Positions 45,480-56,962 of a DNA stretch of 64,000 nucleotides are shown piece after piece (position 1 is the stretch's first letter; each line of letters begins with the position of its first letter). The stretch comes from Isoetes taiwanensis (Eukaryota > Streptophyta > Lycopodiopsida > Isoetales > Isoetaceae), in contig JAJEKV010000063.1 of NCBI GenBank assembly GCA_021234155.1, forward strand, positions 7,274,095-7,338,094, given 5' to 3'. The position numbers and the translations under genes were made by a program. The notes under the pieces are model-generated. The model ran no database searches. It was not told where the DNA came from and worked only from the letters and a program-made list of their open reading frames with translations.

Positions 45480-46710
45480 TATATGTTCCAGATGTATCAA
45501 ACTTAGACATAAGATCAAACAAGTACATAATATCTTTTCTTTCCTCCCAAACATCCTTCAGGTAAGAACTCAAAGTATGCGCAGATATAATCAATGCTCT
45601 CTTAAAGTAGAAGCATGCATCCCATGTTTCCGAACGTATTTATATGAAGAATAATCCAAGAAGGTATGCCTTTCAGTTTCATTTGCGGTTCCATGCATCC
45701 AGTACCTTTCATGGCACGAGGTGTCACTCCGAACCTCCATCGGCCTGTCTCAATACGAAGGGTGTGAAAAGATAATCGCAACTGAGAAATTATCTTTCGA
45801 TTATGCCTACTAAGGTGGGAAAGAAGATAGAATTGTTCCTTGTCTCATGCAGATTGTTAATCTCTTCCAAATAGAACCTCTTCTTAACATCCCCATCCAC
45901 ATTAAGGTCCCACATTTTCCTTACCATTATTGCAGTTATATATGCATGGACCTCTCCTTGAACTTGAGAGTGGATGCCCCAACCCATTTTGCTGCCTGCC
46001 CATTTTTTTATGCCCATTTTTTTAGGTCTGAGTACCACCCCTTTTCCATTGACTGTTCCAATGCAGTGAGTACCATCCCTTTTCCATTGACTGTTCCAAT
46101 GCAATACGAGGTAATCTATCTTTATTCAATGATAAGACTATTCAGATAAGTTATAGCCCTGCACAATGCTTCTACTTCAAGCGCTAAGAACCCTGCCTTT
46201 GCTAGGAGCATGTAATATGGGGTTTGCACCTTTGCTCCAAATTATCTTTTCTATACTTTCTTAACTGCATCCCATCGCTTCTTCCATAGTCCTGGACCCC
46301 AAATAGGGCTGCCATATAAGACAATGGGTCTTACCTGTATTCCAAAGATCCTACACTAACGTATCATGGCATATAGCACTCGCGACCACCCTAGGCATGC
46401 TTTTCTGCTGCTAAGCGCCGTCTATAATTGCTAGTCACTTCAGCTCCAAGATATTTATACTCGTGAATTGCTGTAATGCGACATCTCCTGCTGTAAACAC
46501 CGTCTGATCACAACCTCCAATAGCCATGGTTTTAAATTTACTTATATTAATATGCATTTGTTTCTCTACACAAAAGGCATCAACGCCACCAAGTCACTCA
46601 TCAATGAAAATGCTAAAAAGTGTGGGAGAACAGGGGCCGCCATACTTCACGCCAATAGTGCTCCATTCTATCTGGCCAGCAAACGGGAAGGATAACTGAA
46701 CTAACACTTG
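45480..46710 (-). pseudogene. LINE reverse transcriptase C-terminal part, degenerate
   Basis: On the - strand: GQIEWSTIGVKYGGPCSPTL then FSIFIDE (RT motif B), HINISKFKTMAIGG (motif D region), YKYLGAEVTSNYRRRLAAEK (thumb), VRPIVLYGSPIWGPGLWKKR, LLAKAGFLALEVEALCRAIT and finally LRLSFHTLRIETGRW near the 3' end. The order matches the C-terminal half of plant L1-type ORF2 proteins. Stops and frame changes are frequent. A related fragment lies at 35.4 kb on the other strand; here motif B reads GVKYGGPCSPTLF against GVKQGCPLSPTLF there. Confidence 0.75.
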
Positions 46711-47679
46711 CTTGTACAGACAAACCATCCATCTCAAAACATAAGAACTTGACCCACAAAAATAGAAAGGTGACATAACCCATAACTCACAAACAACTAG
46801 AGCTTGTAGAACGAATGAAGCAAAACTCATAAAATCGTCTTCAATATGCACAAACATATGGAAATGATACCAAAAATTAACTGCATACCAAAGAACAGAC
46901 ACTTCCATGCACTTTTGGGCTAGCAACAAAGAATCAGTCGTGCAAGAAGGCAATAACTCCAAAACGAAACAAGGGGCAACAAGAAAAAAAAAACAAACAA
47001 AAGGGGTTAGCAAGGCTAGAAAGACAACTACTCTCAGAGTACCACATGTCAAAAGAACACCACAATATGGCACAAGGATCAACCAAAGTGCAAGGCTTCA
47101 AAAGCCAGCTGCGAGAAAACGTAGAGAAAACGTGGACAGAGCCCGAAATTGACAAGTACAAAACTGCAAGATCCATAACATACTGGCAAAAAAATAAACC
47201 TAAAGAGCCGTAGAAACAATTTAGCAAAGTTGACAACAAACTAGGCCATAGTAATACTAACCTTTATACAAAACTAGCAAGGACAAAAACTAGACCACCA
47301 AAGGCACATTGGCGTTTCTTACCAACTGATTTCACTCTATAAATTGCTTTCACTTCACATACTAGAAGAGCTACCTTGCCATGATTCCATAGTGAGAAAC
47401 CTTACAAACTAGAGCGATGTTATTGCAGATATTTTGCCAGCTTTGACTGCTTGTAGTGCGTGCACTTGGGGCACAAGACTTCAGATGATCTTTTCTACAC
47501 CTGAAATTTTGAGAAAAACCAAATCCTCACCTTTGAATTTATTCTAGCATGTTATGGTCTCAAAAGCATTGAAAATAAATTAGTCGGGACTGTAGAAAAT
47601 GGAATCAATGATGGTAAAGGAGGCTGGCAACTACGGAGACTACAACGGACATCCATTCGGTGATTATAGATGATATGAT
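46711..47679. other. No gene seen
   Basis: The frames here are low in domain content. The sequence may be the far 5' remainder of the LINE but no RT motif A was found. Confidence 0.4.
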
Positions 47680-47739
47680 ATGCTTGGTTCTACACAAGAT
47701 TCTCTTATTACTGATGACCCTTTCCACCAGCTGGTTAAG

Positions 47740-48060
47740 GTCCAGCTGGTTAGGTCCAGAAATACGCTATCCTTAACTCAAGTCATAGTTGAGGTATCCT
47801 ATCTCTTTGATCGTATCCTCCTCCTAAGCAAGGGACAAGTTATATATCACAGGCCTCACCAAGATGTAGAAGCTTACTTTTCTGAACTTGGGTATATGCA
47901 CTCTTCTGCTATACCTGCTATATGAAACTTTTTGTTCAATCAGCTTGTTTCTAATGCATATGTTGTCAGGTACAGGAAGCCATCTCATGTTGAGACTGTA
48001 GCGCTTATTCAACACATTGCAGTTGGTATAGGATATTTTGCATGTAATAGCAAATACACA
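47740..48060 (+). pseudogene. ABCG transporter fragment
   Basis: The frame reads VIVEVSYLFDRILLLSKGQV then IYHRPHQDVEAYFSELGY, which matches the segment after the Walker B/H-loop of plant ABCG half- or full-size transporters ('LFDRILLLSKGQ.IYHGP...V..YFE.LGY'). A stop follows within 15 residues. A further scrap (YRKPSHVETVALIQHI) may continue it. No Walker A, ABC signature or membrane domain is present. A short duplication (GGTCCAGCTGGTTA / GGTCCAG) precedes it. Confidence 0.6.
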
Positions 48061-48599
48061 AGACATGCATCTGTCATGGACTGAAACTGATAAGAATGGA
48101 CTGTCAAAATGCCAGGTTTATGTTTATGACATGTCTACAGCAATAAGATGAGAAGGCCAAAACAGTAGCGTTGTAAGACAGATTTCAGCAGATATATGCA
48201 TCATGAAAGACTATATGGAAAATGCGGAAAATCTAGGTAGAGAAATGGCTTTCAGAGGACTCACAGGAAAAACAAGCATTCTCTTACCAATGATATCCTC
48301 CAGATTATGCAGTGCAGGTTTGGGAGCTGAAGTGACCAGGTAAAACATTAGCCTCCAGCTGGAAGCTGCCCCAATGTTCGTATTTTGCTACCACCTTTTC
48401 ACTATCATATAGATCAACTATTTTATATTGGCCATTTTTTATGCTTCTACAGAGTTGTCTACCAGAAGGCAACGTTACAAGGATCACCTGTTGTCATCGG
48501 CTTTACCTTGCCCTGAAGTACTGGCTCTCAAATAACAGAAAGCTTTTAATAAGACAATCTAGGTTTACCTGAATGAACCAGGCATGCCAAACCTATTAA

Positions 48600-48957
48600 T
48601 CAGACACTGTTAGCTTACTACAGAGGAAGAACTGAAAGCTGCGTGTACAGGATTCCAAAAGATATGAGATGATACGGATGTTGCATCTCTTCCAAGATCT
48701 AGGTCTAAATGTCAAGGAAACCACAATGTTAGTGGACAACTCTGGAGCAATTGCTCTAACTGGAGACGAGAAGTACCATCCATTCCATTGACTATCTATT
48801 GACTAAACATCTGGACATTCAACTATGCTTTATGAGGGAGTAGCTGCAGGATACTGTGATTGATCTGCGAAACTGCTCGATCAACAAGCAGATCGCTGAT
48901 GGCATGACCAAAGTCTTGTTTGTGTCAAAACTTAAGTTGATGAAACACTCTCTCTGA
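48600..48957 (+). pseudogene. Ty1/copia polyprotein RNase H end, pseudogene
   Basis: ELKAACTGFQKI begins the region, followed in another frame by LLQDLGLNVKETTMLVDNSG then AIALTGDEKYH, HIDYLLTKHLDIQLCFMRE, INKQIADGMTKVLFVSKLKL and a stop. This is the familiar copia C-terminal pattern (A...E..WLR.LL..LG ... V.CDN..AI ... H.R.KHID...HF.RE ... QLADI.TK). Frameshifts are present near 48,665 and 48,785. The upstream polymerase is unreadable. A possible 3' LTR starts TGTTGGAGTTCAG at 48,990. Confidence 0.75.
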
Positions 48958-49762
48958 CTGCAGTATGAACATCAGTTCCTGTTTTTGTTTGTTGGAGTTC
49001 AGTTTCAAAGGGTTACTTCACTTCAATATAAGTGCTTTCCTTCTCTCTTGCATTTCATACGTCAATAGTATGCGCAGTGAGCCTTTAGCATGTTATACAT
49101 GAAGCCTTGCTTTGCCACTCCATTGGCTGTGGATCACATGTTATGACCACCATTTCTTCTTTTCAATAGACTCTGCGCTTATAACAGACAGAGAAACAAG
49201 TGCAAAGACACAGCCAGTATATACTAACTATACTTAACACGGGGCAGTTATGTTTCATGATATTCTCTACGAAAAGCTTCTAGCTTTTGAATTGGCATTT
49301 TAACAAGGTTATGGTGTTATGTGTTGATAATCAGGCATGCTTGCTAATCGACATGGATGTGACAGGTTTGGCAGGTACATTTGAATAGTTAGTCTTCTGC
49401 CTGTTAATTGATAGCCATTTATTTGCTAGACATATGTATTATTGCAGGCAAAGCATGGGGTAGACTGCATCAGGCCCCTCCCCTTGTGTCGCTGATATCT
49501 GGCCCTCCAGGCTTGGATTGGAGGGCTGGGATTGTGCCACGTCGGAGGGGGGGCTGTATAATGCAGTCGTCCCCTTTATATCATACACTGAAGTTTCTAA
49601 CAAAATCACGCATTAACCAATGAAACACACCTTTAGCTTCTGCACCAAGACTTCCTATCAACCAGCGCGCAAAATCGGATCACAGGCACTTGACTAGGTG
49701 CAGAACAACAATGATGTTGCTAGGTCTTACAGCCATCTTCTTGATTACGCATGTTGGTACTA
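48958..49762. other. Possible 3' LTR start; otherwise no gene
   Basis: TGTTGGAGTTCAG at 48,990 lies 33 bp after the copia stop, the usual place for a 3' LTR. No LTR end or second copy could be found, so it is a weak call. The rest, up to the PPR stop, holds no recognised gene. Confidence 0.3.
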
Positions 49763-51922
49763 CTAAAATTCCATAATTTGCTCGTTGATCAGTGCAAGAT
49801 TCTCATTCATGCCCTCGTATGATCCATGTAAATATGCTGCAGCATGTGCATTAGATAACAAAGTATATATCGCCCTGTTACATGGGTCTAGCTCAAGACA
49901 TTGTTTAGCAGCACGCCTTCCTCGTTCGCTATCTCCAAAGATTTTGCAACAACTAACAAGTGTTATCCATAGGGCTGGTTGAGGCATACATGAGACACTG
50001 CCAACTAGTGCCTCTGCTTCATCCAAATAACCTCTCCTCCCAAGAAGGTCAATTGTACAGTTAAAATGCTCAAGCAATGGAGTGATGTTATAACCTTCAC
50101 CCATTGATACAAAGGAGTAGAAGCCATCTTCCAAGAGACCTGCATGACTGCATGCAGAGAGTACGCTAATAAATGTAACTATTCCAGGCTTTACACCTTC
50201 CTGCTGCATCTGTTTTATTATTTGAAGGGCACCTGCACCATGTCCATGTTGAGCATAAGCCGTAATCATGGTACTCCATGACATCAAATCTCCAGTGCTT
50301 AACCTCTGGAACAATGCATGCACATCCTCCAGACCCCCACACTTAGCATACATATTGATAATGGCAGTTCGCAAGATATCATTTGAATCAAAGCCACTGC
50401 TTATAATACAGGTATGCATCCATTTTGCTTGAGATAAGGCAGCTAAGACGGCACATGCTTCAACAATCTCAACAAAGGTCACAGCATTTGGCTTTACTCC
50501 TTCAAGCTGCATTAGCTTGAGCATTTCCAATGACTCCTTCAGTTTTCCTCGTTTGACATAACCAGCAATTATGGAATTCCACGAGGACACTGTGTGCCGC
50601 GGCATTTGTTGAAAGCATTCAATAGCCTCATCAACCCGACCACATTGAGCATAAGCTGCGATGATTGCATTCCAAGAAATAGTATTGCGATTTGGCATCT
50701 CTTGAAAGAAAAGAAAGGCCTCCTCTATCCTGCCCTGCTGCACATAAGCTGAGATTATAGCATTCCATGAAGCCACATCTCGTTGTGGCATTTTTCGAAA
50801 TATTCTAAGGGCCTCCTTTAGTTCGCCTTGCATGGCATAAGCTGTGACCATGGAATTCCAAGAGACAACATCATGTATAGGCATTTGATGAAAAAGCTCT
50901 GAAGCCTCTTTCACCATTCCATAGTGCGCATAACCTGACAGCATTGTGTTACATGATACAATATCACGTCCAGGCATCTGTTCAAAGAACTGTCGGGCCT
51001 CATCAAGACGCCCTTGATGGACATGTGCCGATATGATAGCGTTCCATGATACCACATCACGTTCTGGCATTCGTTGAAAGAGATCTAGCATTTCTAATAG
51101 TTGCCTATTCTGAGCATATGCGCTAATCATTGCATTCCATGATACAACATCTTGTTCGGGCATCTGGTGGAATACTTGCAGGGCTTCTTTTGCAAGTCCC
51201 TGTTGGGCATAACCCGAAATAATAATGTTCCAAGACTGTAAATCAGGATCAGGCATTTGCTGGAAAAGTTGAAAAGCCTCCTTCAGATATCCATGTTGAG
51301 CATAACCAGATAGCATGGCATTCCAAGAAACCACGTTTCTTTGCGGCATTTCTTGAAACAACAGGCAAGCTTTCTTCAGCTCGCCTTTCTGGGCATAAGC
51401 TGAGATCATGGTAGTCCATGAGATCACATCCGTCTGAGGCATGAGTCGAAACAAGTTGTATGCTGCGTCAACCTGCCCATTGCGTATGTATGCTCCAAGC
51501 ATGATATTCCAGGAAAAGGAATTCTTCCCATCCATGGTATCAAACACCTTTTTAGCGTCTTCCAATGCAGAACACTTCCCATACATTTCTATGAGGTGGT
51601 TCCCTAAAAAACGACTCTTCTGTAATCCACTTTGAACAATGTGTTCATGGATGCATTTACCATTCCCCAAAGCTGCTGGGTCATTACATCTTTTTAATAA
51701 TTTTACTAACCTGGCTATGTCATTGCAAGAGCCTGTTCCCAGGTTATCTTCAAAGTTAGACAGAAAATCACCTCTGGATCCCATCCATCCTTGTCGAATT
51801 GAATGATCTTCGGGAAATACATGGTGTATGAGATTGGCTCTTGAAGAAAATAAACCTTTTGCAACCTTCGAACTCCAAGTATAACTGGCTCTCCGCCACA
51901 AAAGGAACATGCGATCCCGCAA
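49763..51922 (-). CDS. Pentatricopeptide repeat (PPR) protein, PLS-class with E1-like end
   Basis: An uninterrupted, intronless 719-codon frame. The N-terminus (MRDRMFLLWRRASYTWSSKV) is Arg-rich and lacks acidic residues after position 3, as expected for mitochondrial or plastid import. After one long motif (residues about 95-134) come ten consecutive S-type PPR motifs of exactly 31 residues (about 135-444), for example VVSWNAMISAYAQNRQLLEM, then further P/L/S motifs to about residue 640. The end reads ALWITLVSCCKIFGDSERG ... AAKQCLELDPCNRAIYTLLS, an E1 motif that breaks off without E2 or DYW. PLS-class PPR proteins bind organelle RNA sequence-specifically, usually for C-to-U editing, with a DYW domain supplied in cis or trans. 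Most S motifs have N at position 5 and D at the last position, which predicts mostly U contacts. The start is the first ATG of the open frame. The short tail (EGMNENLALINEQIMEF) may mean truncation. Confidence 0.88.
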   Translation of the reverse strand: MRDRMFLLWRRASYTWSSKVAKGLFSSRANLIHHVFPEDHSIRQGWMGSRGDFLSNFEDNLGTGSCNDIARLVKLLKRCNDPAALGNGKCIHEHIVQSGLQKSRFLGNHLIEMYGKCSALEDAKKVFDTMDGKNSFSWNIMLGAYIRNGQVDAAYNLFRLMPQTDVISWTTMISAYAQKGELKKACLLFQEMPQRNVVSWNAMLSGYAQHGYLKEAFQLFQQMPDPDLQSWNIIISGYAQQGLAKEALQVFHQMPEQDVVSWNAMISAYAQNRQLLEMLDLFQRMPERDVVSWNAIISAHVHQGRLDEARQFFEQMPGRDIVSCNTMLSGYAHYGMVKEASELFHQMPIHDVVSWNSMVTAYAMQGELKEALRIFRKMPQRDVASWNAIISAYVQQGRIEEAFLFFQEMPNRNTISWNAIIAAYAQCGRVDEAIECFQQMPRHTVSSWNSIIAGYVKRGKLKESLEMLKLMQLEGVKPNAVTFVEIVEACAVLAALSQAKWMHTCIISSGFDSNDILRTAIINMYAKCGGLEDVHALFQRLSTGDLMSWSTMITAYAQHGHGAGALQIIKQMQQEGVKPGIVTFISVLSACSHAGLLEDGFYSFVSMGEGYNITPLLEHFNCTIDLLGRRGYLDEAEALVGSVSCMPQPALWITLVSCCKIFGDSERGRRAAKQCLELDPCNRAIYTLLSNAHAAAYLHGSYEGMNENLALINEQIMEF

Positions 51923-53754
51923 GCAGATCTAGTGTCTGTCATGGATACCGGGATTCAGACATACCGCTGCATGGTGTTATATTATATATGCCTAAGGTCT
52001 TCATTCTACCGACAGATTGGAGTTGAAAAATTTCCGGTCAGGTGAGTGTATCCTAGGTATGTTTCCGCCATATTAAGACAATAGAAAGTTCCGGCTCTAA
52101 ATACAAGATATCCGACTAACCATTTTCTGATGAGACCTAAAAAGTTTGCCAACACTGGTTGGCTAAAGATTAGTGATTTCTCGAAGCCAAGGTGAAATTG
52201 CTTACGGTGGCCCATTTCCTAACGTAATGGTTCTAAGAGGCTATATGCAGTAGTACCAAGCAAATATTTCAAAATAATGTGCTAACACACTAGGGTATGG
52301 TCGCCCTCTGCCGTGACCCCACCTCGGAGCATGGGTCAGCTCCCCGTCCCTTCGCGGTTTAACTCCATGCTGCCATGGGTCCACAAGTCTACGGACCGCC
52401 TTATTGTGGCCAAGTGTCATCGACTGGGTTTCCGTCAACCGAGACACCAGCGTCCATCAACCGTGTCTGTCGTTGCCTCTGTCGTGAGTTCATGTCCCAG
52501 GCACCGTGCACTGAGTGACCATATCCGTGCACTGGATGACCATATCCATGCTGGAGAAAATACCCCGAGCATGATGATTTGAAAGACGAATTCAATGCGG
52601 GTGATTTGAATTGGTGCCCAAACCTAGCACTCGATTGCATTCTTCTGAATTCAATTCTCCGACTCCCGCTATGGCTTCCATGGACATAAAATCCTGCCCT
52701 CCTTTCATAGTTCATATGTTCTCGAGAAGAGGCTGCGAAGAGCACGAAGACAGCCATGGTTTCGACGAGGGCATGAAGAGATGCCGATGCTGAAAGAGGT
52801 ACCAGGAGACCGGCATCATCTAAGAGGGTATGCGCGCCCAGGACAAAGAAGAGAGCACCACAAGGCAGTGCTGCTACCAGTCCAATGTCAAGGAGGCCGA
52901 GTAGGAGAGGTCAATGGACAGAGGAGCAAATGTTGGACATCCTCTAAGAGGTAAGTGAACTTAGCATTTCGATTAGAGAGGCATCAAGGAGGTCTGGCAG
53001 CGAAAATTTTAGTGGCCCCGGCGGGCCATTTGGCCACAAATTACAGGTTCGGGCAAAATGCGATGGCCGGCTTGAGTAGGATGCCTTACCTACGAACTAC
53101 GTGCAGATTCGCCATTTCATGGCACTTTATTGCCTATTACGACATTAGAATGGCCAATTAGATGTTTGCTAATTGGAGTGGTATCGACTTTGGGGCCAAT
53201 TCAGTCCCAAGTGAGAATTAGATATGCTTATGGAATGGCCATTTAGGCCACTTGGCCAAATCTTGTAATGCCTTAAGTTCACCAAATCTTAATTCATTAA
53301 GGAGTCCCCTCATAAATTCGTCACTTATGGGGGGTTAACATTATTAGAAATTTTTAGTCCTAAATATCTCTACCAACTAAGAATAATCCTGCTCTTTTGG
53401 AAAATCAAATGTCGAGGCACTTTTCAATCCTCTTTTCGATTCTCCCTACCAGCGATCTGCATTATTGAAATACATAGGATATGAATTCAAATTCATACAA
53501 CATGTAACTTAAACACATTTATATAGGGCAGCGACTTCTTTATGTTTGGGCAATTAGCTCTATATTTAATAAGAATCTAGCAAAAAATCACCATTTGAGC
53601 TAAATATTATTAGATATTTGGTTCAAAAATTGCCAATTGGGTTGCATCCACATTAGAAAAAAATAGGAAAAATGGCCAGTTCATGATACACTTTTGGGGG
53701 CATATTTTACAAGGAATGGCCAATTCATTATACATATACAAAATTATAGGTCCC
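51923..53754. other. Intergenic; one weak SANT/HTH-like exon remnant
   Basis: Includes the presumed promoter of the PPR gene (right side of 51,922). A GC-richer patch at about 52,800-52,950 (+) reads basic residues, then SRRPSRRGQWTEEQMLDIL, a stop, and a GTAAGT donor. 'RGQWTEEQ' resembles the start of HTH/Myb-like domains in transposon-derived proteins. The evidence is too slight for a gene call. From 53,160 to 53,750 nothing is seen. Confidence 0.35.
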
Positions 53755-55271
53755 TTAAATTTTTCCCTGAGGTCTGGTATAGAAATTCTTCTTGTCCTTG
53801 AGTCGAAGGCCCTTGATGACGTTGCGTAGGATGTTTCGTGACGATCCATCTTGTAGTGCTCGCGCCATTTGTGGAGGTGGGAGCGCAGGTACCGTAGCTG
53901 CCACTATGTTAAGGGCGCGTCTCTTAGATGACCTCGGGCGAAGTCCAGGCTGTAAAGTGCCACAGATCGTTTGAAGAGGATGACGTGATCCATGTTCTAC
54001 CTCATCTTGGCATGGTGGCCGGACATTGTGAATGCGACTAGGAGTGATACGGCATCCTTTCCCCTTGGGCTGAAGTCTTTGTGGAATACTATCATCTAGC
54101 CCTGGCTTAGGACTGGAAGGTAGTAACGAAGGGCCTTCCCCCTCTGAGATTTTGCTTGATGTCCTCTCGTACCTTTCCTCCATGTCGCGCTGCCATAGAT
54201 ATTTACTACTAGGAGGTCTTCGTGGTCTCTCCACATGGTGGTTGCATTGTCTAGGTTGATGCTGCTGGACCCTTTACGCATGCTTCTTGCTCGGATGGGG
54301 CAATTCGAGCTTGGGCCTCTCCCTGGCTTGTATAGTGTGCTTTGAATTGCCTGAAACTCCTCTTTCTTGATGACTAGCTGGTGATAGTGGTACATCTGCC
54401 TTATGTATTCATATCTGCTACATCCCACATCGTCTCCCTGATATAAGAATGTCACTTTGCTATCTCACTTGGGAATTCCTAGTAGATGTAATCGATGAGG
54501 TCCTTCTGCTGCCCTTCTGCAATCAACCCCAAGAGCTTGTCCATTCTAAGCCTTTTTCTAAGCAGTATGGCCCAGTATGGTAGGTGGAGGATGTCGTTGG
54601 CGAAGAGGTACTCCTCCCCTTCGATAACCATCAGGGACAAGGCAGTGATGCCTGTGAGTGGTTTGTTGGCTCTTCTGATATCCTCGTCGTGCCTTTCGAT
54701 CTGCCTTCTCATCCTAGCTGCTAACCTACTCTCCTCTTCCTGTTTGTCGCATAGTCCTCTTCAATTCAAGGTGCTCCCAAAGACGTGTCGGGTTGACGTA
54801 TTCTGTGGCGTCGAGCTAAATGGATGAGGCTCTGGTCCACCCTTGTGTTCAAAGGTGCGAGGTCCAAAGGCTGTATGGAAGGCTCCCCCACTTTGTTGAT
54901 GGCCTTGAAGTGCATGAATAAGGACAAGGCTGCGTGTGCTGAGACATATCTGTGTCTATTGGCCTTGCAGCTCATGTAATCTGGCATGTTCCTTACTCTG
55001 TCCCAAATCTGGGCCTTGACTTCGGCATCACCACCTAAGACTTGACTCAGTGATTCTAGGAAAATCCACTTCCCTCCCCTTGGAGGAAGGCTGACTTCCC
55101 AAGGTAAGATCTGCTGGTCATACTGGCATATAATGTCAGTGTAGTAGGGCATCTTAGTCAGGGTTGCATGAAGATCAAAGAGATGATCAAAGATTTGAAA
55201 AGCCTCCTCTACTGGTATCTCACTGATGTGGTTGGTGTTGTTTTACCATTCGATAAAGTTTGTAGGCGCCA
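53755..55271 (-). pseudogene. Unknown multi-ORF gene, frameshifted (gag-like?)
   Basis: Reading on the -: from an ATG at 55,271 (MAPTNFIEW, then a TAA likely from CAA) through VEEAFQIFDHLFDLHATLTK, GKWIFLESLSQVLGGDAEVK, IWDRVRNMPDYMSCKANRHR and APLNTRVDQSLIHL. A frame change leads to 54,712-54,479 (MRRQIERHDEDIRRANKPLT, GEEYLFANDILHLPYWAILL) and then 54,455-54,096 (SRYEYIRQMYHYHQLVIKKE). The series is clearly protein-coding in origin but has at least three breaks. I recognise no domain. Its size and basic C-terminus would suit a retroelement gag or an uncharacterised mobile-element protein. Its upstream region holds three 195-bp tandem repeats. Confidence 0.45.
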
Positions 55272-55559
55272 TTGGGCAGAAACTAGGCTAGAAAATGGTT
55301 TAGGAAGATTGACAAGAAGCTGGAAAATCGCCTACAGAGGGTAAGAGCAAACTTGGTGAAGAGAAAATGTCAAATGAGTCCCCTTATATAGACCAGGGCT
55401 GCCTAGGTTTCCATCCCAGAACTACCTGCTCAGACAAATCTATGTTCTAAGGGGTATGGGTGTCCAATCTAGCTAATATGAAGTGCTAATCTAGCTGAAA
55501 CAAGCCAAAAAAACACACTAGACTAGTTGGGCGAATTTTGGACAATTTTGGGTCGAGCA

Positions 55560-56060
55560 GAGGTAAACGGGATTAGTCTGTGCGAAAGGTGTCTGCATTC
55601 TCGACGTATGGGGCTTTGGCGCGAAGTGACTTGAGTGGGTCCTTTTTGGCAAATGCCTTTTTGGAAAATGTAGAATACTAGAATGCAAAGTTTGCTCTAT
55701 TCTAGGCTATTTATCAACTTATCTCATGACAATCTGGCAAGTACAAGTGCAAACAAAGGCAACCGGATTACTTCGTGCGAAAGGGGTCTGCATTCTCGAC
55801 ACAGGGGCTTTGGTACGGAGTGACCCGAGTGGGTTAATCTTGGCAATTTGACAACATTTTTAGTAATTTTGAAGTGATAGTATGCAAGATTGGCATAATT
55901 CTAAACTATTTAGCAATTTTTATGATAATTTGCCAATTTTAATACAAACAAGGCCAAATGCGGTTACTCCACACAAACAGGGTTTATGTTCTCGATGCAA
56001 GAGGCTTCGGCGCAGAGTGACCCAAGTCACCCAATTTTGGCCTAATTGAACTTTAAGCAA
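55560..56060. repeat. Three tandem copies of an about 195-bp unit
   Basis: Landmark GTCTGCATTCTCGAC occurs at 55,591 and 55,786, and a diverged form (GTTTATGTTCTCGATG) at 55,982, so the period is 195-196 bp. Each copy continues with GGGGCTTTGG(C/T)(G/A)CG(A/G)AGTGAC...GAGTGGGT. The array lies about 300-800 bp upstream of the start of the broken gene at 55,271 (-). Confidence 0.85.
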
Positions 56061-56857
56061 AATTTGAACTTACTGTATTAATAACAAAGTTTTAAGTACA
56101 CATATCATCAAAAAATTTACACAAAAATCTTCTAAAGCTTGCCTTTTCTAATTCTCCGAGCAAGTGGAGGTCCATGACATCACCGTGACTCTTTTGGCGG
56201 GTATTGCACATAGCTTGCCCTCCTCAAACAATTGAACAAGCTCAACTTCGAATGCTTCTTGTAAGGATCGGACTGTCAGGGCTATGACCCGGTAATCCGT
56301 CCTAACTGGATCAAGAGATTAGTGCACTACTATGTCGCCATCCCAACTACGGGCTTATGGTCCACCGCATAGCAATTATGCCTCGGCATGCTATCGGCAG
56401 TACTCCCGTGCTTATGGAATTATGTCAGGAGATCATTACGGGCCATACCCCTGGAAGCACCTGTAACATCGGATGGTGCCCTAACGTCATACACGATAAT
56501 CAATGGCAACCAAATCACCTACTAACTCACATAACATAGAGAAAATTGTGACCTCAACCATTGAATGCGGAGAATTCCTAATCTTATCCGTTCAATTAGC
56601 ATATCTCAATACTATTCAATCAACCCACTTCTCTAAGGGTTTGGCCTTTGGGCAACTCAAAAATAAAGAAGAAAGTAGTCAATACATAGACAATAATATA
56701 TGGAGAATAGAAATTGAATAGGGACTTAGGATTCAGTAGGATAAAACTTTCTGTTGCATCTTGTTACTTACAGCATAAATCTCTAAAGCATATCAGCCAA
56801 TTTAAGGTGGTCAAACTCCTTAACACACACTTGACATGTACATCATATCATACATCA

Positions 56858-56860
56858 TAC

Positions 56861-56952
<92 letters not shown>

Positions 56953-56962
56953 GTCTGTCTGT
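56858..56962. repeat. (ATCT)n microsatellite
   Basis: About 24 uninterrupted ATCT units, ending in three GTCT units. A short TAGA run (about 58,134-58,146) recurs after the following duplication. Confidence 0.95.
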
